The notes: a model not told the origin generated them from the letters alone. Shown: positions 43,541 to 55,621, counted from the stretch's first letter. The stretch is 64,000 bases of DNA from Roseiarcus sp963832305 (GCA_963832305.1 CAWHTU010000014.1:310001-374000); one strand, 5' to 3'. Numbers and translations: made by a program.

Positions 43541-45036
43541 AGCCGCGCTGCCTTCTCCGCCTGATAGAGCGCGCGATAGCGCCTGAGGCGCGGCGCATGG
43601 ATCGCGGTCCGCTCCGGTTCCGGCTTGAACTCGCGTTCGACCGGCGGCCGCGTGCATACCGCCTCGATCGTTGCCGCCGCGGCGGCAAGCATGCCGAGCC
43701 GGGCCGCCCCGAGCGCAGCGCCGGCTTCCGCTCCGGAAGCGAGATCGATGGTCAGGCCTGTGACGTCGGCGATCATCTGGCCCCAGAACTCGGACCTCGC
43801 GCCGCCGCCGACCAGGAGCGGCCGGGCCGGCCTCGCCCCGGCGGCGTCCAGCACGTCGACGCCGTCGGCGAACGAAAAGGCGACGCCCTCCATAACCGCG
43901 AACACCAGGGCATCGGCGCCGTGCTCGGCCCGTAAGCCCGCGAATACGCCCGTGGCCTCGGCGTCGTTATGCGGCGTTCGCTCGCCGCTGAGGTAAGGCA
44001 GGAAGATCGGAGCGGAGGCGACCGCGCTCTTGGAGCTGGCGAAGGCCGTTGCGGCGGCGATAAGTTCGCCGATGTCGCGGTCGCGCCCGAGGACCGCGGC
44101 GATCCAGGAGAGCGAGGAGGCGGCGGACAGGGTCACCGCCATGCCGTGCCAGCAATTCGGCAGCGCATGACAGAACGCGTGCAGAGTGCGCTCAGGCAGG
44201 CTGACGAAACGGTCGGTGACCGAAAAGACGACGCCCGAGGTGCCTAGCGAAACGAAGCCAGCGCCGGCGGCGGTCGCGCCGACGCCGATCGCCGAAGCGG
44301 CGTTGTCGCCGCCGCCGCCGGCGATCGGAATCTTGCGGCCCGCGAGGCCCCATGCGTCCGCGATCTGAGGCGAGAGAAGAGCCGAGACTTCGGACCCCTC
44401 GACCAGGCTCGGCATGGCTTTTTCGGTCAGGCCGGTCGCCGCGAGCAGGCTCGCGTCCCAGCGCCGCCGGCCGACGTCGAGCCACAACGTCCCCGAGGCG
44501 TCCGACATCTCCGAGACGGCTTCGCCGGAGAGGCGCAGGCGCACATAATCCTTGGGCAACAGCACCCGCCTGGTCGCCCTGGCGACCTCGGGCTCATGCG
44601 CGGCGACCCACAACATCTTCGGCGCCGTGAATCCGGGCATCGCCAGGTTGCCGGTGCGCTGCTCGAGATCGGGGACGCGGCGTTTGAGCTCGGCGCATTC
44701 GGCGAACGAGCGGCCGTCATTCCACAGGATCGCCGGCCGAAGCGGTTTGTCGTGGGAGTCGAGCAGAGTCGCGCCATGCATCTGGCCTGAGAGGCCAATT
44801 CCGGCGAGCGCCTCGAACTCTTTTGGCGCATGGCGCCGGATCGCGGCGACCGCAGCCTCGACGCCCGCGACCCAAATGTCGGGATCCTGCTCGCTCCACA
44901 ATGGATGAGGGCGCGAGACGCTGAGCGGGGTCGAAGCCTCCGCAACCACCCGCTGGCCGGCGTCGACAAGCAGCGCCTTGACCGACGACGTCCCGATATC
45001 GAGCCCCAGAAACGTCTCTTGCCTGCCCTCGGACAT
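43537..45036 (-). CDS. xylB: Xylulokinase
   Basis: FGGY-family kinase, 499 residues, phosphorylating D-xylulose to feed the pentose phosphate pathway. N-terminal phosphate motif FLGLDIGTSSVKALLVDAGQ, substrate segment GLSGQMHGATLLDSHDKPLR, PAILWNDGRS, the glycine-rich IAGGGGDNAASAIGVG, GTSGVVFSV, and LPYLSGERTPHNDAEATGVF. QMHG is typical of xylulokinase rather than glycerol kinase. Complete. No xylA or xylose transporter is directly adjacent, though a ribose/xylose-type ABC importer lies about 7 kb away on the same strand. Confidence 0.92.
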   Translation of the reverse strand: MSEGRQETFLGLDIGTSSVKALLVDAGQRVVAEASTPLSVSRPHPLWSEQDPDIWVAGVEAAVAAIRRHAPKEFEALAGIGLSGQMHGATLLDSHDKPLRPAILWNDGRSFAECAELKRRVPDLEQRTGNLAMPGFTAPKMLWVAAHEPEVARATRRVLLPKDYVRLRLSGEAVSEMSDASGTLWLDVGRRRWDASLLAATGLTEKAMPSLVEGSEVSALLSPQIADAWGLAGRKIPIAGGGGDNAASAIGVGATAAGAGFVSLGTSGVVFSVTDRFVSLPERTLHAFCHALPNCWHGMAVTLSAASSLSWIAAVLGRDRDIGELIAAATAFASSKSAVASAPIFLPYLSGERTPHNDAEATGVFAGLRAEHGADALVFAVMEGVAFSFADGVDVLDAAGARPARPLLVGGGARSEFWGQMIADVTGLTIDLASGAEAGAALGAARLGMLAAAAATIEAVCTRPPVEREFKPEPERTAIHAPRLRRYRALYQAEKAARL

Positions 45037-45068
45037 CGGCGCCTCCCCTTGTTTGCAACCACAATAAA

Positions 45069-45097
45069 CAAAAAGCCCCGGCTTTGTCGCCGGGGCT
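45069..45097 (-). terminator. Rho-independent terminator of the cold-shock gene
   Basis: A perfect 9-bp stem AGCCCCGGC / GCCGGGGCT with a TTTGTC loop (45074-45097). Read on the minus strand it is followed by TTTTTG. It lies 39 bases downstream of the cspA stop and upstream of xylB, so it separates the cold-shock transcript from xylB. Confidence 0.85.
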
Positions 45098-45135
45098 CAA
45101 ACAGGCGCGTCAAGCGCGCAAGCTGAAGAAAAAAG

Positions 45136-45345
45136 TCAGGCGACCTTCAGGTTGCCCGCCGACGAGCGGCCGGTGCGCTTGTCGGCCACAATCTCGTAGG
45201 CGACTTTCTGTCCCTCGGCGAGGTCGCGTAGCCCCGCGCGCTCGACGGCGCTGATGTGGACGAATACGTCCTTGCCGCCATCGTCGGGCTGGATGAAGCC
45301 AAAGCCCTTCGTTGCGTTGAACCATTTGACGGTTCCAGTAGCCAT
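45136..45345 (-). CDS. cspA: Cold-shock protein
   Basis: A 69-residue single cold-shock domain protein, an RNA chaperone. RNP1 is KGFGFI and RNP2 VFVHI, within MATGTVKWFNATKGFGFIQP and GGKDVFVHISAVERAGL. Start ATG 45345. The 5' leader is long: the next gene ends at 45525, leaving about 180 bases that may hold a structured leader of the type that regulates csp mRNAs. A strong terminator follows at 45069-45097. Confidence 0.95.
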   Translation of the reverse strand: MATGTVKWFNATKGFGFIQPDDGGKDVFVHISAVERAGLRDLAEGQKVAYEIVADKRTGRSSAGNLKVA

Positions 45346-45524
45346 AGATGCAGTCCCGTAGATGAAGTTGAGAGGAGCGGCCTGATGTCGCCAGTCCGCT
45401 ATCGGTGCGGAGGGCTTCCTCGTCGCGCGTCAAAGAACGCGAAGTCGAGTCGTCGGTCGGACATCGATGCCAGCCCATAGCCACACATGGTGGTGAAATC
45501 AAGATCGGGCCGGGGGCGGGGCCC

Positions 45525-46808
45525 TCAGAGCCACGCGCCGACGGCGTGGGCGATTTGGGCGCCCGCTTCGTAGTAGGCCTCCTTCAGCGCCGGCAGCGCC
45601 GGCGCGTCGGGATCGGTCACCGGCAGCGGCAGGTCCTCTTCGCTCACCTTGCCCAGAATGTGATCGGCGAGGACGCGCCCGAACACGGCGCCGGTGCCGA
45701 TGCCCCTGCCATTATAGCCGCAGAACGTCACGACGTTCGGTCCGAGCCGATGGAAACGCGGCAGCGCGTTATCGGTCATGCCCATCATCCCGTACCATTG
45801 CGCCTCGAATGCGACCTCGCCGACCTGGGGAAAGGTCTTCTTGAGCGCGCGCCTGCTCCAGGCGCGGTGGACCGCAAGGCCGGTTCCCCGCAGCGACCCG
45901 ATACTGCCGAAGAGAAGCCGTCCGGCGCGGTCGAAGCGAAAGGAATTCATGATCAGCCGGGTGTCCCAGCAGCCCTCGCGGCCGGGGAGGATGGCGGCCT
46001 GCAATTCGACGCTCAGGGGCCGGGTGGCGAAATTGAAATAGGGGACGCAGATTTGCTCGCGCCGGCCTTGCGGCCACGGTCCGACGCCATAGGCATCGGT
46101 CGCGAGCGCGATCCAGTCGGCGGTGACTGTCCCGCCGTCCGTCGCGAGCGTCCATGTCTTGCCCGTCCGCTCGGCCGACCGGATCGGGCTTCGGGTGTGG
46201 ATCGCGGCGCCGGCGGCGATCGCGGCCCCGGCGAGGCCGCGCGCATAGGCGAGCGGCTGGATGATGCCGGCGCGCAGGTCGAGCAGCGCGCCGGCATAGA
46301 TGTCGACGCCGATGCGCTTAGCGGTCTCCGCCTGCGTGAGAACCCGGACAGGCGCGCCGCGCTTGCCCCATTGCTCCGCGCGCTCCTCGATCTTGGCGAG
46401 CCCGGAACGCCCGACCGCGCACTGCAACGTGCCATTGCGGACAAGCTCGCACTCGATGCCGTGTTTGTCGACAAGCGCGTAGACGGCCGCCGGGCCGCCG
46501 CCCAAGAGGCTGAGCAGCCGTTCGCCATAATCCGCGCCGAGCCTCTCGACGATGTCGTTGGGCGCGAGCCACATGCCGGCGTTGACGAGGCCGACATTGC
46601 GCCCCGCGCCGCCGAAGCCGATCTCGACCGCCTCGAGCGCCACGACCTTCACCCCGGCCTCCGCGAGATGCAGGGCCGTTGAAATGCCGGTATAGCCGCA
46701 GCCGACCACGGCAACGTCGGCCCGCGTGTCGCCCTTGAGCGGCGAGGTCGGCGGCGCCGGCGGAGCGGTCATTTCCCACAGACCATGCGAGAGCGGATCG
46801 TTTTGCAT
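45525..46808 (-). CDS. FAD-dependent oxidoreductase (DAO family, gamma-glutamylputrescine oxidase-like)
   Basis: A 427-residue D-amino-acid-oxidase-fold flavoenzyme. FAD motif VAVVGCGYTGISTALHLAEA, then ALEAVEIGFGGAGRNVGLVN, which is close to the PuuB/OrdL group acting on gamma-glutamylputrescine or similar amines. The C-terminus holds the second FAD contact (FCGYNGRGIGTGAVFGRVLA). The N-terminal leader (LWEMTAPPAPPTSPLKGDTR) is also typical of this group. No other putrescine-pathway genes are adjacent, so the substrate is an inference. Confidence 0.85.
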   Translation of the reverse strand: MQNDPLSHGLWEMTAPPAPPTSPLKGDTRADVAVVGCGYTGISTALHLAEAGVKVVALEAVEIGFGGAGRNVGLVNAGMWLAPNDIVERLGADYGERLLSLLGGGPAAVYALVDKHGIECELVRNGTLQCAVGRSGLAKIEERAEQWGKRGAPVRVLTQAETAKRIGVDIYAGALLDLRAGIIQPLAYARGLAGAAIAAGAAIHTRSPIRSAERTGKTWTLATDGGTVTADWIALATDAYGVGPWPQGRREQICVPYFNFATRPLSVELQAAILPGREGCWDTRLIMNSFRFDRAGRLLFGSIGSLRGTGLAVHRAWSRRALKKTFPQVGEVAFEAQWYGMMGMTDNALPRFHRLGPNVVTFCGYNGRGIGTGAVFGRVLADHILGKVSEEDLPLPVTDPDAPALPALKEAYYEAGAQIAHAVGAWL

Positions 46809-46917
46809 CCTGCGTTTCGAATCCCTGTCGCCGAAGGCAGCGTCGGGCGATGATAGGCGCGAGGGGGCGCCGTTTCCAGCAGGAGCTGCGGCTCCGCACT
46901 CGACGCCTCATTCGCCG

Positions 46918-46939
46918 GCCAATATAGATCGATATTGGC
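46918..46939. promoter_or_regulatory. 22-bp palindrome upstream of gcdH
   Basis: GCCAATAT-AGATCG-ATATTGGC: eight base pairs of perfect dyad symmetry around a 6-bp centre, 76 bases before the gcdH start and 110 bases upstream of the divergent FAD oxidoreductase. This is the size of operators used by TetR-, GntR- or LysR-type repressors. No regulator gene is adjacent. Confidence 0.5.
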
Positions 46940-47014
46940 AGGACTCCTGGATCCAAGGAGGAACCGAAGCCGGCGCCTCGCCGATGCAGGCGCCGGAGGC
47001 CTGAGGGCGTTGCA

Positions 47015-48217
<1,203 letters not shown>

Positions 48218-48219
48218 CG

Positions 48220-49359
48220 ATGAGCCCGCTCGCCGGACTGCGCGTGGTGGAACTCGCGCGCGTGCTCGCGGGCCCGACGACCGGGCAGACGCTTGCCGAT
48301 CTTGGCGCCGACGTCATCAAGGTCGAGAGTCCGGAGGGCGACGAGACGCGCCGCTGGGGACCGCCGTTCATCGAAACGGATGGCGAGCAATCGGCGGCCT
48401 ATTTCCATTCGTGCAACCGCGGCAAACGATCGATCGTCGCCGACTTCGCAACCGAGCGGGGACGCGAGATCGTGCGGCGCCTCGCGGCGCGGGCGGATGT
48501 CCTGATCGAGAACTTCAAGGTCGGCGGGCTCGCCAAGTTCGGCCTCGACTACGATTCGCTTCACGGCCTCAACCCACGGCTCATTTATTGTTCGGTGACT
48601 GGTTTCGGCCAGACGGGGCCTTACGCGAAACGCGCCGGGTACGACTTTCTTATCCAGGGCATGTCGGGGATCATGAGCATAACCGGCGAGCCGGACGGGT
48701 CGCCGCAGAAGGCGGGCGTCGCCATCGCCGATCTCTTCACCGGCCTCTACGGCGTCATCGCCATCGAGGCGGCGCTGATCGAGCGGGAGCGCACCGGACG
48801 CGGCCAGCATCTCGACCTTGCGCTGTTCGATTCGATGAGCGCGATGCTCGCCAACCAGGCGATGAACTATCTCGCCTCCGGCCATTCGCCGAAACGCATG
48901 GGTAACGCCCATGTCAACCTCGCGCCCTACCAGACGCTGCCGGTCGCGAACGGCTGGCTTATCGTCGCCGTCGGCAACGACGGACAGTTCGCGCGCCTCT
49001 GCGGCGTGCTCGGGCTCGAGCCGCTCGCGAAGGACGAGCGTTTTGCCACCAATCCGGGCCGGGTCGTCAACCGCGTCGCGCTCGAGCGCGAGCTAAATTC
49101 GAAGATGGCGACATGGAAGCGCGACGACCTTCTCGCCGCGCTCGAGGCGGCAGTCGTGCCGGCAGGTCCGATCAACACGATCGCCGATCTCTTCGCCGAT
49201 CCGCAATTCGAGGCGCGTGGAATGAAGATCGCGCCCCAGGGGACGCCGGGCGTCCGCACCCCGATCCTGATGAGCGAAAGTCCGCTCGCATTCGAGCGCC
49301 GGTCGCCGAAGCTCGGCGAGCATCAGGCGGAGATCCTCAGCGAGATCGGGCTCGAATAG
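48220..49359 (+). CDS. Family III CoA-transferase
   Basis: A 379-residue CaiB/BaiF-type CoA-transferase. The conserved start LAGLRVVELARVLAGPTTGQ, KVESPEGDETRRWGPPF, the FKVGGLAKFGLDYDSL block, and RAGYDFLIQGMSGIMSITGE with the catalytic Asp (YDFLIQG) are all present. Coupled to gcdH, the most likely role is to move CoA onto glutarate (or between glutarate and succinate) so that GcdH can use it. This pairing is seen in other proteobacteria. The donor is not shown by sequence. Confidence 0.9.
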   Translation: MSPLAGLRVVELARVLAGPTTGQTLADLGADVIKVESPEGDETRRWGPPFIETDGEQSAAYFHSCNRGKRSIVADFATERGREIVRRLAARADVLIENFKVGGLAKFGLDYDSLHGLNPRLIYCSVTGFGQTGPYAKRAGYDFLIQGMSGIMSITGEPDGSPQKAGVAIADLFTGLYGVIAIEAALIERERTGRGQHLDLALFDSMSAMLANQAMNYLASGHSPKRMGNAHVNLAPYQTLPVANGWLIVAVGNDGQFARLCGVLGLEPLAKDERFATNPGRVVNRVALERELNSKMATWKRDDLLAALEAAVVPAGPINTIADLFADPQFEARGMKIAPQGTPGVRTPILMSESPLAFERRSPKLGEHQAEILSEIGLE

Positions 49360-49476
49360 CGTTCCGTCGTTCGACGAGCTATGGCTCCGATGACCTAGCG
49401 TTTCGATATGCCCAGAGAGCATCCTCCGACTCAGCGGGCGCTTGACGACGCTCGCGGGCGGGCTGCAAATCGGCGC

Positions 49477-50079
49477 ATGAGCGCGATTCGAAATGTCTGC
49501 GTCTATTGTGGATCGAGCGCCGGCAACGATCCTCGGTTCACGGACGCCGCTGAGATGCTGGGGCGGGCGCTCGCGGCCGAGGGGGTCGGGCTCGTCTACG
49601 GCGGCGGGGGCGACGGCCTGATGGGTCGCCTTGCCCGCGCGACGCTCGCCGCCGGCGGCCATGTGACCGGCGTCATTCCGGATTTCCTGATCCGCAAGGA
49701 ACACGCGTTGAGCGCGGCGCATGAATTGATCGTCGTCAGCGACATGCATGATCGCAAGCAGACGATGTTCGATCGCGCTGACGCCTTCGTCGCGCTGCCC
49801 GGGGGGATCGGCACGCTCGAAGAGCTGGTGGAGCAGATGACCTGGGCGCAGCTCAACCGGCACATGAAGCCGATCCTCATCGCCAATATCGGCGGTTTCT
49901 GGCGCCCTCTGCTGGCGCTGATCGCGCACATGAACATCGAAGGCTTCATTCGTGAAGGCTTCGATTTGCGCTATCTGGTCGCCGAAAGAATCGAGGACGT
50001 GGTGCCAATGCTGCGCGCCGCTGTCGAACGGATCGCGGGCAATGAACCGCAGGGCGCCGTCGCCACCCGCGACATGTAA
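49477..50079 (+). CDS. LOG-family protein (TIGR00730, putative phosphoribohydrolase)
   Basis: Rossmann-fold protein of 200 residues in the lysine decarboxylase-like/LOG family, which in some cases releases cytokinin bases or acts as a nucleotide 5'-monophosphate phosphoribohydrolase. The signature PGGIGTLEELVEQMTW and the N-terminal VCVYCGSSAGNDPRF plus YGGGGDGLMGRLARATLAAG are clear. I choose ATG 49477; an upstream ATG at 49408 adds 23 residues that are not conserved. Bacterial members are often wrongly called lysine decarboxylases. Confidence 0.9.
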   Translation: MSAIRNVCVYCGSSAGNDPRFTDAAEMLGRALAAEGVGLVYGGGGDGLMGRLARATLAAGGHVTGVIPDFLIRKEHALSAAHELIVVSDMHDRKQTMFDRADAFVALPGGIGTLEELVEQMTWAQLNRHMKPILIANIGGFWRPLLALIAHMNIEGFIREGFDLRYLVAERIEDVVPMLRAAVERIAGNEPQGAVATRDM

Positions 50080-50198
50080 TCGCTGGACGACAAAGGCGGC
50101 GGCATGGCGCCGAGGCTATTTCTTCGCCATTGTGGCGCCATCCTCACGAACGCAAATTCATGCGGCTTGAGCGTGAGCGGAGGAGGAGGAGAAGTGTC

Positions 50199-50594
50199 AT
50201 GACAACGCGGACTTTGGCCGTTGCAATTGCCGCGGTTTTGTGCGCCCTGGCCGCGGCGCCGACGCTGGCCCAGAATGCGACGCCGGCGCCGCCCGCAAGC
50301 GCGTCGGGGAAGCCCAAGCCGGCGGCCAAGACGACAGATGCGGCAAATACGGTCGCCGTGACGGTGACGAACTCGCGCAAGGCCGATCTCGTTCAGCTGC
50401 AGGCGGCGGAGAGCGGTTCGGTCGCGTGGAAAAAGGTGCTTGGCCCGCTCAAGGCCGGCGCCCACGCGACCGCCGTCCTGCCGCGGCAGTTCAACTGCCG
50501 CGTCGACCTGCACGGAACATTCGCCGACGGTCAGTCGATGGACGCCGCCGGCGTCGAAGTTTGCACCGAGAAGACGCTGAACCTGACCGAATGA
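50199..50594 (+). CDS. Small exported protein of unknown function
   Basis: A 131-residue protein with a clear signal peptide (MTTRTLAVAIAAVLCALAAA, then PTLAQ with a cleavage site after Ala), an Ala/Pro/Lys-rich linker, and a small domain (VAVTVTNSRKADLVQLQAAE, PLKAGAHATAVLPRQFNCRV) ending with one Cys pair (NCRVDL, VCTEK). An upstream AGGAGGAGGAGAAG is a strong ribosome site for ATG 50199. The fold looks beta-rich; I do not recognise the family. It is convergent with sodB. Confidence 0.75.
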   Translation: MTTRTLAVAIAAVLCALAAAPTLAQNATPAPPASASGKPKPAAKTTDAANTVAVTVTNSRKADLVQLQAAESGSVAWKKVLGPLKAGAHATAVLPRQFNCRVDLHGTFADGQSMDAAGVEVCTEKTLNLTE

Positions 50595-50633
50595 CCGGGA
50601 CGCTCTCGGCTCAGCTGCGGCAGGACGTCGGGC

Positions 50634-51227
50634 TTACTTCTCGCCGAACAGCTCGGCGACATATTCCCAATTGACGAGGCTGTCGAAGAACGCCTTCAGA
50701 TAGTCGGGCCGGCGGTTGCGGTAGTCGATGTAGTAGGAGTGCTCCCACACGTCGACGCCCAGGATCGGCTTGCCGCCATGCACGAGCGGGTTCTCGCCGT
50801 TGGCGGTCTTGGTCGCCGACAGCTTGCCGTCCTTGAGCGTCAGCCAGGCCCACCCGGAGCCGAACTGGGTTACGCCGGCCTGGATCAGGTCCTCCTTGGC
50901 CTTGTCGACCGAGCCGAACCCATCCTTGAGCGCCTTCTCGAGTTCGCCTGGTATCTTGCCGCCGCCCTTCGGCTTCATCCACTTCCAGAAGTGGGTGTGG
51001 TTATAGTGCTGGCCCGCATTATTGAACACCGCGGCGTTCTTGCCGAACGAGCCCTTGACGATTTCCTCGAGCGGCTTGCCTTCCCACTCGGTTCCCTTGA
51101 GCGCATTATTGCCGTTGTTGACATAGGCCAGGTGGTGCTTGTCGTGATGATATTCGAGCGTCTCGCGCGACATGATCGGAGCCAGCGCGTCGTGAGGATA
51201 AGGCAGATCGGGCAGCGTGAAGGCCAT
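50634..51227 (-). CDS. sodB: Superoxide dismutase, Fe/Mn family
   Basis: A 197-residue iron/manganese superoxide dismutase. Metal ligands lie in the family positions: His in LEYHHDKHHLAYV, His in GQHYNHTHFWKWM, and Asp/His in LGVDVWEHSYYIDYRNRRPD. No signal peptide, so cytoplasmic. The GSGWAWL and HYNHTHFW blocks are closer to iron-type, but metal choice cannot be settled from sequence. Complete; start ATG 51227, preceded by AAGGAGCC. Confidence 0.95.
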   Translation of the reverse strand: MAFTLPDLPYPHDALAPIMSRETLEYHHDKHHLAYVNNGNNALKGTEWEGKPLEEIVKGSFGKNAAVFNNAGQHYNHTHFWKWMKPKGGGKIPGELEKALKDGFGSVDKAKEDLIQAGVTQFGSGWAWLTLKDGKLSATKTANGENPLVHGGKPILGVDVWEHSYYIDYRNRRPDYLKAFFDSLVNWEYVAELFGEK

Positions 51228-51452
51228 GAAACGGCTCCTTGGGAGGTAAGGGGGCGAAAATCGAAACCCCAGCGGACGGATTAGGTTCCTTCGCCCCTCA
51301 ATTTAGCCGTCCGCTGCCGGCGCGGCAACTCCGTCGCGCGCGAAGCAAGCCTGGGCGATGGCTCAGGGGTCCGTGCGGCGGTTCGACGCGGGCCTATGGC
51401 GCAGCCTCGCGCGATAGCGTAAATCGACGCTTGGGAGGCGGGCGAAGGGCTG

Positions 51453-51890
51453 ATGTTCAAGCACATTCTGATTCCGACGGACGGTTCGGATCTTTCGCGC
51501 AAGGCGGTTCTCTACGGCGTCCAGCTCGCGAAGGCGTCCGGAGCGAAGATCACGGCGCTGACCATCGCGGCGCCGTACCGGGTCGCCTCGATGGATGCTG
51601 TGCTGGTGTCGATCGGCGAGGACGAATACGACGAGGAGTCGCGCCGCATCTCGGACAGGGCGCTGGAGCAGGTCAAGATGGCGGCGGAGGCGGCGGGCGT
51701 ATCCTGCGAGACGATCCGCGAGGTCCACGACCAGCCCTATCGCGCCATCATCGATGCCGCGCACGCGCTCAGTTGCGACCTGATCGTGATGGCCTCGCAC
51801 GGCCGGCGAGGGGTTTCCGCTTTGCTGCTCGGCAGCGAGACCGTCAAGGTGCTGACCCATTCGACCACCCCGGTGCTCGTCTATCGCTGA
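51453..51890 (+). CDS. Universal stress protein
   Basis: UspA-family protein of 145 residues. N-terminal FKHILIPTDGSDLSRKAVLY and the ATP-binding type motif MASHGRRGVSALLLGSETVK (G-x2-G-x9-G-S) with HSTTPVLVYR at the end are diagnostic. The gene ends within the last bases of the ABC permease gene on the other strand (10-base convergent overlap). Role: stress endurance, not further defined. Confidence 0.92.
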   Translation: MFKHILIPTDGSDLSRKAVLYGVQLAKASGAKITALTIAAPYRVASMDAVLVSIGEDEYDEESRRISDRALEQVKMAAEAAGVSCETIREVHDQPYRAIIDAAHALSCDLIVMASHGRRGVSALLLGSETVKVLTHSTTPVLVYR

Positions 51891-52887
51891 GCCTCGCGCG
51901 GGATCACCGCCGCCGCAAGCAAGCTGTCCTTTGCCCGGTCGGCGCGCGCCTGCCTCAGCCGGACCAACTGCTGGTCTGCGAGAACGCCGATCAGGATGAC
52001 CGTCCCCATGACGGCGAAATTCAGCGAGCTTGGGATGCCAAGCAGATTGACCAGGTTCTGCAGCACCTGGAGCAGGACTGCGCCGAGCACGATGCCCATG
52101 ATCGACCCCTCGCCGCCGCGCAAGGAGCAGCCTCCGAGAACTGCGGCCGCAATTCCGTAGAGCTCATAGAAATTGCCGTGCGAGGCGGGCGAGATCGAGC
52201 GGGTGTACATCGTCAGGAAGATCGACGACACGCCCGCAAGCGCGCCGCAGATGACGTAGGCGGCGACGATGATCTTCTTGGTCGCGATGCCGGAAAAGCG
52301 GGCGGCCTCCTCGTTCTTGCCGATGGCGAACAGGTAGCGCCCAAACACCGAGCGGTGCAGCAGAACGCCCATGATCAGGGCGACGACTAGGAAGATGATG
52401 AATGTGTGCGGGATGCCGAAGGTGCGTCCGGTGGTTATCCACTCCAGCGCGGGAAAGGTCTGGCCAAATTCAAATCCCGCGGTCCCGTCATCGGTGTACC
52501 AGCGCGCGATCCCGCGATAGATCAGGAGGCCGCAAAGGGTTACGACAAAGGGCTGCAGGTTCATTCGCGTCACGAGAAAACCATGCACCCAGCCAAGGAG
52601 CACGCCGAAACCAATGATGATGAGAACGGCGAGGATCCAGGGTACGTGATAGTTCACGAGCAAATCGACGAAGACGACGCCGAACAGGGCGAACTCCGAG
52701 CCGATCGACAGGTCGATGCCGCCGGTGATGATGACGAAGCCTTCGCCGATCGAGAACAGGCCGAACAGTCCGACGAGATTGGCGGTATTCTCCAGATTGA
52801 TCGGCGAGATGAAGCGCGGGTTAAGAAACGCCACCACCGCGCCGACGACGACGATGAGCAGGAAGAGTCCGAGATCTTTCTTCAGCA

Positions 52888-52891
<4 letters not shown>
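51881..52891 (-). CDS. Sugar ABC transporter permease (RbsC-like)
   Basis: Membrane permease of 336 residues, BPD_transp_2/RbsC group, with eight to ten helices. Conserved pieces: FVIITGGIDLSIGSEFAL, then MNLQPFVVTLCGLLIYRGIA, IGKNEEAARFSGIATKKIIV and GGCSLRGGEGSIMGIVLGAV. The start overlaps the ATPase stop by four bases (52888-52891). Third gene of the importer operon read SBP, ATPase, permease. The C-terminal tail is longer than usual (ARADRAKDSLLAAAVIPREA). Confidence 0.92.
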
Positions 52892-54405
<1,514 letters not shown>

Positions 54406-54427
54406 AGTCGGTCCTTGAGGAAAAGAC

Positions 54428-54451
54428 GGCGCCGCGCGTTAGCGCGACGCC
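54428..54451 (-). promoter_or_regulatory. Intercistronic stem-loop between binding protein and ATPase genes
   Basis: GGCGCCGCGC-GTTA-GCGCGACGCC forms a 10-bp stem with one mismatch and a four-base loop, in the 90-base gap between the binding-protein and ATPase genes. There is no T-run after it on the minus strand, so it is more likely an mRNA-stabilising or attenuating hairpin that raises binding-protein expression over the membrane genes, as is common in ABC operons. Confidence 0.6.
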
Positions 54452-54495
54452 TTGGAGTGCCAGCCAAGCGAACGCTGCTTTTGCGTCGGCCTGCC

Positions 54496-55449
54496 TTATT
54501 TCTTGCCCTGACGTTCTTTCAGCTCCGCCCAGAAGGCGTCGACGTTGTCCTTGTTGATGATCTTGGTCGGGATGATGATGAGGCCGTTCGCGGGAATGAA
54601 CGATTTATCCCCTTCGAGATACTTCGCCATGTCCTTCATGCCCTGATAGCCCCACTCATAGGGCTGCTGGACGACGGTCGAGGCCACGGTGCCTTCCTTG
54701 ACGCCGCCGAGCGTGATCGGATCCTCGTCGAAGCCGACGATCGTGATCTTTCCGAGTTTGCCGGCTTCCTTTAGCGCCTCATAGATGCGGGGCGTATTGT
54801 AGGAATAATAGCCGACCATGCAGTCGATCTCGGGATGCGCGGTCAGCGTGTCCTCGACATTGCGCTTGGCGCGGGTCTGGTCGCCGTCGTCGGCGCGAAC
54901 GTCGACTTGTACGATCTTCGAGCCCTTGATCGTCTCATTGAAACCCTCGATGCGCTCGCGGGCGTTGTCCGCGCCGGGCAGGCCGACGAAGCCCATGCAT
55001 TTGCCGCCGTTCGGCATTGCTTTCAGCGCGATCTCGCCGGCCTGCTTGCCCGCATCGACGTTGCTCGAGCCGATATAAGCGACGCGGTTGCTCTTGGGCG
55101 CGTCGCTGTCGGTGGTGAACAGCGCCACCTGCTTGCCGACACGGTCGAGGGCGTCGGTCATCGTCTTGGGATCGACCGCGCTCACCATGATGCCGGAGAC
55201 GCCGGCCGCGACGAGGTCGTCCATCACGCGCGTCTGAATCGCGGCGGTCCCCTGCTCGGGATATTTGAAGTCGAGCTTGTAATTCGGCAGTTCGCCCTGC
55301 GCCTTCTTGACGCCGGCCTCGGCGGCCTTCCAGAAGTCTGACGGGACGTTCACGACGAAAACAAGCGTCTTCTTGTCCGCCGCCTGAACCGATCCGACGA
55401 AAGCAAGCAGCGCAGCCGCGGTGACGCCGGCTAATAGAACTCTTTTCAT
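54496..55449 (-). CDS. Sugar ABC transporter substrate-binding protein
   Basis: Periplasmic binding protein of 317 residues (ribose/galactose-binding fold). Signal peptide MKRVLLAGVTAAALLAFVGS then VQAADKK. The domain begins LVFVVNVPSDFWKAAEAGVK and includes SAVDPKTMTDALDRVGKQVA, FTTDSDAPKSNRVAYIGSSN and IDCMVGYYSYNTPRIYEALK, typical of pentose-type binders. Start ATG 55449, preceded by GGGAGGAAATCGA. First gene of the importer operon. The sugar cannot be named; xylB nearby makes a pentose or pentulose plausible. Confidence 0.92.
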   Translation of the reverse strand: MKRVLLAGVTAAALLAFVGSVQAADKKTLVFVVNVPSDFWKAAEAGVKKAQGELPNYKLDFKYPEQGTAAIQTRVMDDLVAAGVSGIMVSAVDPKTMTDALDRVGKQVALFTTDSDAPKSNRVAYIGSSNVDAGKQAGEIALKAMPNGGKCMGFVGLPGADNARERIEGFNETIKGSKIVQVDVRADDGDQTRAKRNVEDTLTAHPEIDCMVGYYSYNTPRIYEALKEAGKLGKITIVGFDEDPITLGGVKEGTVASTVVQQPYEWGYQGMKDMAKYLEGDKSFIPANGLIIIPTKIINKDNVDAFWAELKERQGKK

Positions 55450-55621
55450 TCGATTTCCTCCCTGGGACATCCGAAACAGCAAGTTTGGCGCTGTCGAACG
55501 CCTTCGCATTTCGAGCCTCTGGCCGGCCCTGGACGGGTGATTTCCTAAAGTCACGCTCGGACGCGGTCAAGCGCGGGGCAATGACACGCTTGGAAAATCG
55601 AGCCTCCCGGGCGGCTTTCGC

